Source: Mesotaenium endlicherianum (Eukaryota > Streptophyta > Zygnematophyceae > Zygnematales > Mesotaeniaceae). From it: a stretch of DNA of 64,000 nt. The notes beneath the pieces are model-generated. The model worked only from the letters and a program-made list of their open reading frames with translations, ran no database searches and was not told where the DNA came from. The position numbers were made by a program, and so were the translations under genes. Positions 20,743 through 30,990 of this stretch are shown in pieces. Location of the stretch: NCBI GenBank assembly GCA_009602735.1, contig WELA01010935.1, positions 62,001 to 126,000 of the forward strand, given 5' to 3'. Every line of letters begins with the position of its first letter. Position 1 is the first letter of the stretch.

Positions 20743-21485
20743 TGAAAGGGGCAGAGTGCCCTAGTGGAAGCGTAGTGACTCACGAGGAACAAAGCTAGTT
20801 GCAATCATACTCAAGAGTACAGCGGCATATTGCTAAGAAAGCTTAGGAGAATAACTTGACATTTTGAGTGGCAAGAAACTGCTCACAAATGATGTAGGAT
20901 GGAAGGCCTTGTCATTACAAACCCGTAGAAATTTACAAAAGTGAAAACTGATACGAAGCAAAGAAGTTATGCCTATTTATAATTTTCTGCCTAAGTGCTC
21001 CCCTCTAGGAGGAAGCTACGGATTTTCCTAAGTGTTCGTGAAATCGTCCCTTCCAAAATATTCGTGAGTAAGCCAGATCAGTCTAATCTGACATGTCGCG
21101 CCAAATTGACGTCCACATACATGCATCGACATTACTAGAATATTCTATCTTAGACGCGCTAGGCTAAACCCAAACTTCTAGGTAAATCGACCTAGTCGGC
21201 ACTCCGTGTCAGCCGAACTTACGTGAAGGTTCGAGTTCATTCTAACGGGCCAGATCGCTCGACGCTGTCGGTCAATCCAAAGGTCGCGCTCACCGCGAAT
21301 TAAGGACAGTCGTCAACCGACCTCAAACTAATTAAACTTCAAAAATCCGTAACTCTCTCAATACTTGACCAAATTCAATGACCTTTATATCAAAATGACC
21401 ACAACAATGCACTCTATACTACTATACAATCAAGACATACTTTCATGAAACTCAAATATGCACTTTATAAACCTATGACCTTACA
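20743..21485 (-). repeat. 3' LTR of nested chromovirus
   Basis: This 743-bp LTR is bounded TG...CA (TGAAAGGGGC...GACCTTACA on the + strand). It matches 26031-26760 along its whole length with scattered substitutions. The element reads leftwards, so this is the 3' LTR. Confidence 0.95.
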
Positions 21486-21499
21486 TCATCCCCCTCCTC
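21486..21499 (-). other. polypurine tract of the chromovirus
   Basis: On the minus strand GAGGAGGGGGATGA directly precedes the TGTAAGG start of the 3' LTR, the required position for the plus-strand primer. Confidence 0.85.
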
Positions 21500-21844
21500 A
21501 AGATGCGACGTCCTCGACGCATTCTGCATATAACGTCTCAACTTACTCTTACAATGAGTCAAGTTGGCCTCTGGCTCCCAAGTGTTGTCGTCCACATGGT
21601 AACCTTTCCACTTGACCAGATACTCTTGGACAAGTCGTTGACCTCGCTTGACTCGTCGATCGCCGACAATCGCCTCCACTTCATACTCCAATACATCATC
21701 GATCTCGACCGGTGGTGGCGGTGTAGGTAGTCGTCTTGGATGTCCTTCATTCGGGTCAACGTATGGCCGCAGACAACTGGCATGGAACACATCATGGATA
21801 CGCCAGCTTGAAGGAAGTTCCAACTTGTAGGCCATTGGATTCAC
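21486..21844 (-). pseudogene. integrase tail with chromodomain
   Basis: The frame contains [19 protein letters not shown], the C-terminal integrase motif. It then has [35 protein letters not shown] and [17 protein letters not shown], a canonical chromodomain with aromatic-cage residues Y and W in place. Chromodomains of this group direct integration into heterochromatin. The domain is intact in itself but separated from the rest of pol by a stop near 21845. Confidence 0.9.
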
Positions 21845-23297
21845 CTACTTGAGCACTACAAAGGGACCTGTGAACCGTGCCCGCAGTTTCCTCTTGCCTG
21901 TGAAAGGTAGATTCTCCGTTGACAAGAGTACTTTGTCACCCACATGGAATGTCACTTTCCTCCTGTGCTTGTTAGCATGCTTGACCTGCTCTTCTTGTGC
22001 CTTCCGAATACACGTCTTTGCCATATCCCAAGTCTTGGCCATCAGCTCCATGAAAGCTTGTGTAGTAGGAACCTGAGTGTTCTTGGCCCTCTTCAACAAG
22101 ATGCTCCCTGGATGATATACTTCTCGCCCATAAACCATAGCGAATGGTCACTGCTTGGCCGATCCCTGCATGCTGTTGTTGTAGGCAAACTCCAATCTTG
22201 GCAACTTCTTGCATGCTGTTGTTGTAGGCAAACTCCAATCCTGGCAACTTGTTGTCCCACTCTGAAGGGTCCTCCCTAGTGAAACTCCTGAGCACCTCTT
22301 GCACACATCTGTTGAGCCTCTCACTCTGCCCGTGTGTCTGAGGGTGATAGGAAGTGCTCATACTCAACTTGGTCCCCATCAAAGTAAACAATGACCGCCA
22401 GAAGTTGCTAGTAAATCTTGGATCTCGATCTGAAACAATCACCTTCGGCAACCCATGTAGCCTGAAAATATGATCAAAGAATTGCCGTGCCACATCCGCT
22501 GCCGTAGTAGTCTCCTTCATGGGAATGAAGTGAGCCATCTTGCTGAGTCTGTCAGACACAACCCGTACTGCATCGTGCCCTTGACCACTGACTGGTAACG
22601 ATGTGATGAAGTCCATAGCAATCTGCTCCCAAGGATACTCTGGAATAGGCAGGGGCTGCAATGTACCTCCCTTCTTTTCATATGGTGTCTTGTTGCGCTG
22701 GCACGCATCGCAACTTCCGATCCACTCCTCGATGTCCTTGTCCATATTTCTCCAATAGTACTCCCGCTTCAGCACGCTTGCCGTCTTCTCGCTTCTAAAA
22801 TGTCCAGCATATAAGCAGTCATGATGCTCCGCAAGTAGTAAGTCTCGTAGCTCCTTGATGTCAGGTACAACCACTCTGTTGGAATCACCATAATACCATA
22901 TGCCGTCCTTCTTCTGCATACTCGCGTTGAACTCAGCTGCTCTACCATCAGCAAACTCTGGGTCCTCCTCATAACCTCTTTGAAGCTTCTCCTTGAAGAC
23001 TATATTCTCCTTGATGACTGAGACAGCAGCAAGGTCACACCTCCTGGATAAAGCGTCTGCAGGGTTGATCTTCCCAGGTAAGTACTCAATCTTGTGGTCA
23101 AACCGTTGCAGAAACTCCATCCACCTTGCCTGTCTTGGTGTCAACGTTGGCTGCGTCATAAACTTCTCCAAGCTCTTGTGGTCGGTCTTGATGCACACCT
23201 TCCGGCCGTCCATATAACATCGCCAAATCCTCAAAGCGTGGATATTAGCCAACATCTCCCGCTCGTGTGCTACATAGTTTTGCTCAGCAGGACCCAA
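21845..23297 (-). pseudogene. chromovirus RNase H and integrase
   Basis: From 23297 leftwards the frame has RNase H text (YVAHEREMLANIHALRIW, KTDHKSLEKF, FDHKIEYLPGKINPADALS). The integrase follows: zinc-binding HHDCLYAGHF...CDACQRNK, then IAMDFITSLP with the first catalytic Asp, VIVSDRDPRFTSNFW with the second, and HPQTHGQSERLNR with the Glu. A 43-bp tandem duplication (22167-22209 and 22210-22252) shifts the frame inside FAYNNSMQ. The downstream frame, resuming at MVYGREVYHPG, also has a TGA at 22148-22150. All three integrase catalytic acids remain. Confidence 0.9.
22167..22252. repeat. 43-bp tandem duplication in integrase
   Basis: Two adjacent 43-bp copies start TGCATGCTGTTGTTGTAGGC at 22167 and 22210, differing at two or three positions. 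Because 43 is not a multiple of three the reading frame is lost. Confidence 0.9.
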
Positions 23298-23300
23298 CTT

Positions 23301-25045
23301 TCAGCTCTCATATGCCACAGGCTGCAATCCTTTGCCCTGGTCCTCGAGAAGGATGGCTCCCACTGCAAATTTTGATGCGTCCGTGATGATGGTGAAAGGA
23401 AGCTCTGGACTGGCAATTGCCAACACAGGTGCCTGTGTTAACAGCTCTTCAATCTTCTCGAAGGCTTGCTTCTCCTTATCACCCCATAGCCACTTCTCCT
23501 GCTTCTTCAACATGTCCGTGAGCGGTGCACACACCTTGGCAAATCCTTCAATGAAACGTCGATAATAATTTGCCATGCCGAGGAAACTCCTGAGTTGATG
23601 AATATCAACAGGCACCGGCCAATCTCTGACTGCTTGCACCTTCTTCTGCTCCACCTTGACTCCTTCAGCTCCCACTATGTGTCCAAGAAACTCAACGTGC
23701 TTGAGACAGAAGTTGCACTTGCTCATCTTCCCATATAACTTTTGATCTCTCAAGACCTCCAACACCTTCCTCAGATGCTCCACATGCTCTTCCAAGGTCT
23801 TCAAATAGATCAGGATGTCGCCCAAAAATACCACCACAAACTGGTCCAAGTAGGGTCTGAAGATACTATTCATGAGTCCCATGAATGTAGCAGGTGCATT
23901 AGTCAACCCAAAAGGCATGACTGTTAACTCGAATAACCCATAACCTTGTTGAGAGCCCGGTAGTTGACACACATCCTCATAGTCCCATCCTTGTTCTTCA
24001 CAAATAAGACTGGCGCTGCAAATGGAGACTCGCTGGGTCGGATGAATCCCTTGTCCAAAAAATCTGTCAGCTGTTTCTTCAACTCATCCAACTCTGCAAA
24101 CGATTGACGACAGGCGGGTCTCACTGGTGGCTTGCTCCCTGGTTCCAACTCAATCTTGTGCTCTATAGCTCTCTGTGGAGGTAATCGTGTAGGTAGCTCC
24201 TCTGGAAACACGCTCTTGAACTCCTCCAACAGCGCCTTAATTTGGGCAAGCTTCTCAGCAAGCTTCTTCTCTTGAGCAGATGGGCTCTGCTCCTTCTGAG
24301 CAAGGGAATCAGACACCACTACTTGCTCCTCCGGCGATGTACATTTGCCCAGGCTGTTAGGATTCACGCTTGCTCCCTCTGATGACCTAGCCAGGGCCAC
24401 CAAAACAAGGTACATCTCCTTCACCTGATTCGCCCGGCATAGCTTCTTAACTTGCAGGCTCGTCAAAAGACAGTTACTTGTGGTCGTATCTACCTCCACC
24501 TGTTTTGCTGTCTCCATTCGACCATCACGCCCTTGGACTTTCACTTGTCTTGTGCTCCAGTGCACTTGAGGGTTGGCTTTTCTTAGCCATGGTCCGCCCA
24601 ATATCACCTCATGTTGACCTAACTCTGCCTGCTCCATAACTCCAGTACTCTGGTGCCCGGCTACTTCCATGTGAATAGCTTCCGTAGGTGCACCACACTT
24701 GAGTCTCTGCCCATTCGCCAGAATTGCCTCCTTAGGCTCATAATGCTTCTGCACAGGGATTCGCCACTCCTTCACAAGCTTCTTGTGCACAAAGTTTGCA
24801 CTCGCGCCACTGTCGACCATACACTTCGCCTTGTTGCCGTCGACCACTCCTTCCACGATGATAGGCTTGTCAACATCTCGTCTTTCGCTTCTCGGCAGGC
24901 TCCTGGGGATAACCTCCTTGTGAGTTCTTGTCTTCAAGCCAGTAGACACCCCAGAACGACTTACTGGCGTCCTCCTTTTTCCTGCTCTTGAGGTTGCTTC
25001 GCCTTCACAGAACAGTCTCGAGCCAGATGTCCATGCTTGCCGCAA
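23301..25045 (-). pseudogene. chromovirus protease and reverse transcriptase
   Basis: The protease is seen as [14 protein letters not shown] (active-site DSGA) and [11 protein letters not shown] begins with the [19 protein letters not shown] and VNYRALNKV fingers. Near 23925-23945 the frame then jumps to [17 protein letters not shown], so about 60 residues carrying the first catalytic Asp (normally in DLRSGYHQ) are missing. The active-site box reads [10 protein letters not shown] instead of FLDDIL, because the codon at 23820-23822 is GGC (Gly) instead of an Asp codon. Connection and thumb follow ([19 protein letters not shown]), with RNase H starting at [18 protein letters not shown] must be inactive. 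Confidence 0.9.
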
Positions 25046-25885
25046 TTATAGCAGGGTCCTCTCGGCTTGTAGTTCTGTTGCCTGCGCCGGTTCTGAACAA
25101 GTCCCAACTCCTTAGGTACTGGACCTTGAACACTCGTGCTTGGCGCTTGAGATCCAAAGTGTCGATATCCTCCAAAGTTGTGGCTGCCCCACTGCCTTTG
25201 ACTATACTCCACACCGTCGACCCTTGCTGCCAATGCCATCATTTCTCCAAGACTCGTAGGGTCCTTGAGCGCCACTTCCTTGGCCACAGTTGGCTTGAGT
25301 CCTCTCTTGAACTTGTCCATCATCTTCAACTCGTGCATGAATGGACATTGAAGCACCAGCTCGTTGAAGCGCAATACATACTCTTGAACGCTTGCTCGTT
25401 GACAAAGGCGCACCAATAGATCTCGTGCGGTAGCCTCGCTTGCAATAGGTTGAAATTGCCTCTTCAAGCCTTCAAAGAGCTGATCAACATTAGCGGGGAT
25501 CTCCAGACAGCTGCTCTTCTCGTTCATACCAAGCTCCAGCACTCTTCTGCAGCAAAGTTATGACAAAGGCGACTTGCCTGTCGGGTGTGAGCGCAGAGTA
25601 CTCCATAAATTTCTTCACTCCAAAAATACATTGATGAACAGGCGGCGATCCACGCTCTCTAGTATAAACTTCAGGCTTAGGTGCACGCACTCGTGATGCG
25701 GGTGGAATAATTGGTTGCACCACTGGGTTAACATGAATCGGTGACACAACAGGTGCAGGTGCCAAACTCGTCAAAGCGGCGTTCCCCATAACAACTCGCA
25801 CCATTCTCTCCACCTGCGCGCGCATATTTTGTTGAAATTGGGTGTGGACTTCTCCTCCAATTGCATTTGCCATTTGGCTTAGCAT
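24961..25885 (-). pseudogene. chromovirus Gag
   Basis: Gag starts near 25920 (MTREQQEM then TAA) and continues from 25885. It frameshifts at about 25500-25540 into EGLKRQFQPIASEATARDLL, a typical retrotransposon gag capsid, with the related VAFVITLLQKSAGAWYE just before. The nucleocapsid zinc knuckle [14 protein letters not shown] lies near 25050-25010 and leads directly into the protease region. The order and motifs are standard for chromoviruses; the early stop and frameshift break it. Confidence 0.85.
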
Positions 25886-26016
25886 CGCTTACATCTCTTG
25901 TTGCTCTCTGGTCATTGGTGGTGCTGCCTGCTGTCCCGCGCGCTCAACATGCTCGACATGTTCGCCTCCTCCAGCTGCCGGTTGCGACTCCATAATGTAA
26001 TATGCAAACTAGCCCA

Positions 26017-26028
26017 GCTCGGATACCA
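26017..26028 (-). other. primer binding site, initiator Met tRNA
   Basis: On the minus strand TGGTATCCGAGC starts two bases inside the 5' LTR end and matches the plant-type iMet PBS TGGTATCAGAGC at 11 of 12 positions. Confidence 0.9.
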
Positions 26029-26030
26029 AA

Positions 26031-26760
26031 TGAAAGGGGTAGAGTGCCCTCGTGGAAGCGTAGTGACTCACGTGGAACAAAGCTAGTTGCAATCATACTC
26101 AAGAGTGCAGCGGCATATTGCTAAGAAAGCTTAGGAGAATAACTTGACATTTTGAGTGGCAAGAAACTGCTCACAAATGATGTAGAATGAAAGGCCTTGT
26201 CATGACAAACCCGTAGAAATTTACAGAAGTGAAAATTGATAAGAAACAAAGAAGTTATGCCTATTTATAATTTTCTGCCTAAGTGCTCCCCTCTAGGAAG
26301 AAACTACGGATTTTCCAAAGTGTTCGTCAAATTGTCCCTTCCAAAATATTTGTGAGTAAGCCAGATCAGTCTAATCTAACATGTCGGGCCGAATTGACGT
26401 CCGCATACATGCATCGACATTACTAAAATATTCTATCTTAGACGCGCTAGGCTAAACCAAAACTTCTAGGTATATCGACCTAGTCGGCACTGCGCGTCAG
26501 CCGAACTTACGTGAAGGTTCGAGTTCATTCTAACGGGCCAGATCGCTCGACGCTGTCGGTCGCGCTCACCGCGAATTAAGGACGTCGTCAATCGACCTCA
26601 AAACTAAATTAACTTCAGAAATCCGTAACTCTCTCAATACTTGACCAGATTCGATGAACATTGTATCAAAATGACCACAAAAATGCACTCTATAGTACTA
26701 GACAATCAAATTATTCATTCTACAACTCAAAAATGCACTTTATAAACCTATGACCTTACA
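26031..26760 (-). repeat. 5' LTR of nested chromovirus
   Basis: This 730-bp LTR is the partner of 20743-21485 and is bounded TG/CA. It differs from the other copy by scattered substitutions and by loss of 12 bp near 26558. It carries the element's promoter by position. Confidence 0.95.
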
Positions 26761-26765
26761 AGAAG
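26761..26765. repeat. target site duplication AGAAG (right)
   Basis: Partner of 20738-20742. Confidence 0.9.
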
Positions 26766-26880
26766 CAAACCTATCTACAGTAAGAGGACCCCACCTGTGT
26801 TGGAGTGTCTCTAATAAGGGCTTGGCTAAAGCAAAGTCATCTATGTCTAAGGCGTGTGACTAACTCAAAATCGATTTATC
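26766..26880 (-). pseudogene. DIRS RNase H, N-terminal part (right of nested insertion)
   Basis: The minus frame ALDIDDFALAKPLLETLQHR followed by WGPLTVDRFAS is the RNase H core of DIRS-type polyproteins, with DRFAS holding a catalytic Asp. The frame is interrupted exactly after FAS by the chromovirus. Confidence 0.8.
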
Positions 26881-27299
26881 TAGGCAAAATTCTTTGCACT
26901 CAATTTGTACGGCAATGTGATGAGCAAGAGTAAGGGAAAAGAGCTCCCTGCAAGTGGCAGCCACCTGTGGACTCCTGGAGCCTCCTATCTTGAGAATCTT
27001 GTATAGAGTCCAGTTGTATGTTTTGATCAACATCTAGGAGTCTGTAGCAAGGTGACCAATTATAGATAAAGCTGCTAATATGCCCCTGATCTGTGCTGGG
27101 AGGCTGGGGTAAGACTTGTGTGCTGGCTCACAGGGCCTGTAAGCTCCCATTGCCTGGCACCACTCCAGTGTGTGAAGTATGCTGCCCAGCTACCTGTAAA
27201 GAAGACTATCTGTAGCAAAAAGTCAGGGGAAAGCATACTTCTTAAGGGGGCTCCATTTAACATGTCTAAGCAGTTTTCCTAGAATGTGATCTCTTCTAG

Positions 27300-28403
27300 C
27301 ACTTGAAGCACAAGGGGTACTTTAGATGACCAATCTTGCGTCCCTGCCATGAATTCAAATAGAGCCCTGGAGAACAGTCAAGTCACTGCTCCAAATGTTG
27401 CCTTCATTGACTCTCTTTGACCTGCTACAGATGCAATTTTCTTGATCTTGACCCACCTATTAGCCACTACAGCATGCTTGAGCTGACTTAGACTGGTAAA
27501 GTGCTTCTCTTTTCTGTATTTATCTATGTGAAGGTACTTGTCTTTAGATTTAATTCTCACTCCTAAGAACTTTAGGACCTGTGTTAACTCTAACACAACT
27601 TTTTGGGTGTTTACTATAAAGCCTGCTTCTTTGAAATCTTGTAGAACGAGGGCCTGATGTTCACTGTGTAAGTCCTGGGAGTTGCAGCGCACCAAAAAGT
27701 CATCTAAGTATGGTAGGAATCTATAGCTTTGACTCCTTCATTTCTTGACTAATTCTTTGAGGATTCTAGTGAAGACATGTGGGGTTGTGGATAAGCCATG
27801 CGGCAAGGAACAAAAGGCATATGTGACGTCTTGTAATTTGAAGGCTCAGTTAGTCTGAAAGTCTTTGTGGATAGGAATGTGATGGTAGCTTGATTTGAGG
27901 TTAATTGAAAACATATAATCTCCCTTCTCTAGGATGTCTGGAAGTTTGCTAAGGCCTTCGTATTTGAACTTGGTTGAGGCTAAGGAGGCAATGACTATTC
28001 TTAAGTCTTAGATAAGTCTGGGCTTCTTTCCTTCTACTACGCGTAGAGGGCTGATACAGTGGGGTCCCTGAGGCTCTTCCCATACTCTGGCTGCTCCAGT
28101 GAGCACTAGCTCTTGAATAGCATCCCTTGTGAATTGCAAATGACTCTGTATTGTATTGTGGTTGTCTTTAGCAAAGGAATCAGGAGCAGCAGTTTCCCAT
28201 CGTAACTTGTAACCATTGTACCAGTTTCCCATTGTAGCTATGATTGATAAAGCAAATGAACACGTACTCCAGGTCTTCCACCATCCTAGTCTTTCAGTCA
28301 AACGTGTAGCTGAGCCCGAGATTTCTTGGATGGAGCTGACCTTAGGATAAATGACTTCCTCCTTCCTGCCTAATAGCACCATGATTTTCTCTGTGCAATC
28401 CAA
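27300..28403 (-). pseudogene. DIRS-like reverse transcriptase
   Basis: From 28403 leftwards the fragments are QFTRDAIQELVLTGAARVWE and PQGPHCISPLRVVEGKKPRL (fingers), then MFSINLKSSYHHIPIH. In the last, the usual catalytic Asp of FSIDL is Asn (codon at 27900-27902). Next come VTYAFCSLPHGLSTTPHVFT and the active-site box PYLDDFLVRCNS (27699-27710 for YLDD). KVVLELTQVLKFLGVRIKSK (connection) continues to 27378. Stops lie near 28008 and 27736. The Asp-to-Asn change and the stops inactivate it. Order with RNase H and recombinase to the left is that of DIRS elements. Confidence 0.8.
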
Positions 28404-28701
28404 ATCTGCATGATAGCATAATAGACAGACCAGTATGTACTCCTTAACTTAGTGCAAATGGCTGATTGTCTAAGCAGACGCATCCAATTGTCTTGGATTC
28501 AATCGCCAAATGTCTCAGAATCATGAGTTGGTTGTCCCAAGGTAAGCAATCACCTAATAAGTTCATAACAGTTTGAACTGTATTATTGGCTGAATTTGTC
28601 ATTCATAATTACATGGGGCAGTTGTTGCTGCTAGCATAGCCACTGAGAGAGATTAACTTGACAGCTAACTCCCTACTCTGACACCACTTAATCTGACACT
28701 T

Positions 28702-29048
28702 AAATTATTGACTATGCATGCCATTCTGAAAGTTCTGACCCTGCTGTGGACCTTGCTGTCTCTGTTGGGGTGCTAAGTTGTGGTTTGGCTGATTGAATGT
28801 AGCTTGTACAGGGTGATGTCCGAAGTGAGGACCGGGAGCATTCATGGGATTTCCTAGCTGTGTATACTGAATAGGGTTCTGCTGTGGGACATATCAATGG
28901 GCTCTAGTGAGGCTGCTCATGCGGGCACGCAATTGGAGAGGAGGCTTCATGATTGACGAGTCCACAACGCATCCCGCCTTCACACTCTCGGATAGAGATG
29001 CGTCATACCACTGTCCCGAATCATTGTAGCGATACAGGTGGAAAGGTA
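28702..29048 (-). pseudogene. Gln/Asn/Pro-rich Gag-like tail of DIRS element
   Basis: One minus frame reads HLYRYNDSGQWYDASLSE, then SIMKPPLQLRARMSSLTR, then after a TGA a low-complexity segment (QQNPIQYTQLGNPMNAPG ... QQRQQGPQQGQNFQNGMHSQ) before a stop. Composition suits the disordered C-terminus of a Gag, and it sits directly upstream of the RT of the same element. Identity is inferred from position and composition. Confidence 0.45.
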
Positions 29049-30540
29049 CTGCTGGAGAAGGAGGATTCACCCGAGTATGTCACCAAAGATAATCCCGCTG
29101 ACGTCGGTCAAGATGTCGACAAAGAGAATTTCCTTGCCATGACAAGCTGTGCCGTGTGAAGAGAGTGCAAGTTGCACCAGAAGTTGGTGGCTAAAGGCGA
29201 GTGCACAAAACTCGCGTGTGTTAAAAGCAGGCGGGTGTATATTAAAAAGGGTACACCTTGACATCTGGTGCAAGAAATTTCTTGTCAATGAGTTCCACAG
29301 CCGCGCACGAAAGTTGGACCTCATCGAGGACTTTATATAATGATTGAGGCAAGTAGGTTACTTTAAGAGGCAGCAAATCATAGAAATAGTGTTTGGCGTT
29401 GTTGCGAGTTGACTAGATTGTAAAGTGCCCACAGAGCTACAAGAAAGGCAATTTCTTGATATTTCTGTGCACGTGCCTTGACGAAAGAAGAGGTGGGGTA
29501 CCAGAGCATAGGGTACAGGACCATGACTTGTATATACCTGTAGAAATAAGTTAAAAATTCTTCTTGTTGCTAGTAACATATGATTTTCCAAAGTGACATA
29601 GTGACAATATTTGCTTTAGTGCTGGACAATAACATGAGTACATACGCATACTTCCTAAGATTACATTGCTCTTCATTATTGGTGACTCAAAATCAAACAA
29701 TCACACATGTGCACTAGAGAGGAATGAAAGTACATTCGATTTACAATTGTTACTTGTGGACTCCACAGGACCTTCAAGAGGCCTGAAGATCCCCAAGAGT
29801 AAGGAAGAAAACATGTTGCTACTTTGTAGCAACAAGACATCAACACCTCTAACACAAGCATCAGAAAAGCATATATACAATTATTTGCAATTCTCATAGT
29901 AGTAGTGCAACTAACATAACCTAGCTAAAAGACAACATCAAGTAAGATACAAGAAGCTAACAGAGGGGCCTTACAACTCCAAGGTGTCTATGTGGACAAC
30001 TATTAGAACATCTACTTTGATGTGCTATTGACATGCATTTGTATCACACAGTTGTTATTTACAACAGTGACCTTTCCTCCCCCGTCGAGCCAAACTTGAG
30101 CTTCTCAGAACACATAACCAATAATACTTTCCATCCTCGCACCCACAACGCACCTCGCTGAAGGAAAGTTGCTATGTGTAGTCGCTGTCGTCCAAGTCTT
30201 TGCCTATGGAGGGCTTGGTGTGACCGCCTACTGACATTCCGCGGCTTTCACCGATTGAGGCTGGCCTTACGTTTTCCAAAACTGCTACAAAATTGTATAA
30301 GGCCAAGTTGTGATTGAAAATAGTGATGCATGTGCTAACTCTAGGCATTGGAAGCCCAAACACCATGGAAGGACGAAGACATATCCACCTCACGTAATAC
30401 TTTTTCCATTTGCTCCTCACTATGTTCACAAGCGTGATAGGATATGTAGGAAAAGGCTCGTCAGGTGAAGACAGCATACGCGTTTTCAATGGAAGCAAGA
30501 GTACACAAGCCTACCTCAACTCATGTTATGAATGAAGGCT
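29049..30540. other. no gene recognised
   Basis: Short open frames occur on both strands (for example 29324-29067 on -, 29666-29899 on +, 30498-30172 on -) without recognisable motifs or repeat partners in the window. The 5' end of the DIRS-like element should lie in the first part but no terminal repeat was found. Confidence 0.35.
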
Positions 30541-30990
30541 CGCTCAGCACGCTCATAAATACCGCCAGATGACGTGCCTCTTGTTGGAAGCTGCTTCTTC
30601 TATTGCCCCGTTGCCGACATCATCAGCAATAGTCATAGCTGCGACAGGAGCACTTAGAGTAGAAGCAGGATCAGCAAGAGGAGCAGAAGCAGAAGCCGCA
30701 GCAGTCTCTGTAATAGCAATCTCAGTCTCATCGTTTATAACCAGGGACGGCATCAGTGAAAGCAGCAATAGCAGGCTACAAATGAGCAGGAGCAAGTGCA
30801 GGAGCAGTAGCAGGAGCAACAGCAGCAGGAGGGGACAATGTTTAAGCTCTAGCAATATCATGAGTATACAACAACACGTGAGCGATGGTAGCAGCGAGAG
30901 AAGCGACATGAGCAGCAATTGTAGTGCCTCGGGAAGCGATGCAAATAATTCCTTACGCGAGCGCGAGCTTGATGCGAGGAAACTTCTTTG
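30540..30990. repeat. AGC/AGG-rich simple-sequence tract
   Basis: Imperfect repeats of AGCAG, GGAGCA and related triplets fill this stretch. They give Ser/Arg-rich or Leu-rich open frames on opposite strands that reflect composition only. Confidence 0.7.

Larger units (their letters stand above)
20743..26760 (-). mobile_element. Ty3/gypsy chromovirus nested in a DIRS element
   Basis: A 6.0-kb LTR retrotransposon on the minus strand has two LTRs, a 5-bp AGAAG duplication, an initiator-Met PBS and a polypurine tract. The order is gag - protease - RT - RNase H - integrase - chromodomain. It is inserted between the codons for RFAS and SPHNN of a DIRS RNase H. Integrity of the ends contrasts with many internal lesions: stops, an RT deletion and a 43-bp duplication. 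LTR copies differ by scattered substitutions and a 12-bp gap near 26558, so the insertion is not recent. It cannot move by itself. Confidence 0.95.

Noticed and set aside
30553-30918. Poly-leucine minus-strand frame resembling a membrane protein
   Set aside because: It arises from an AGC/AGG simple-sequence tract.
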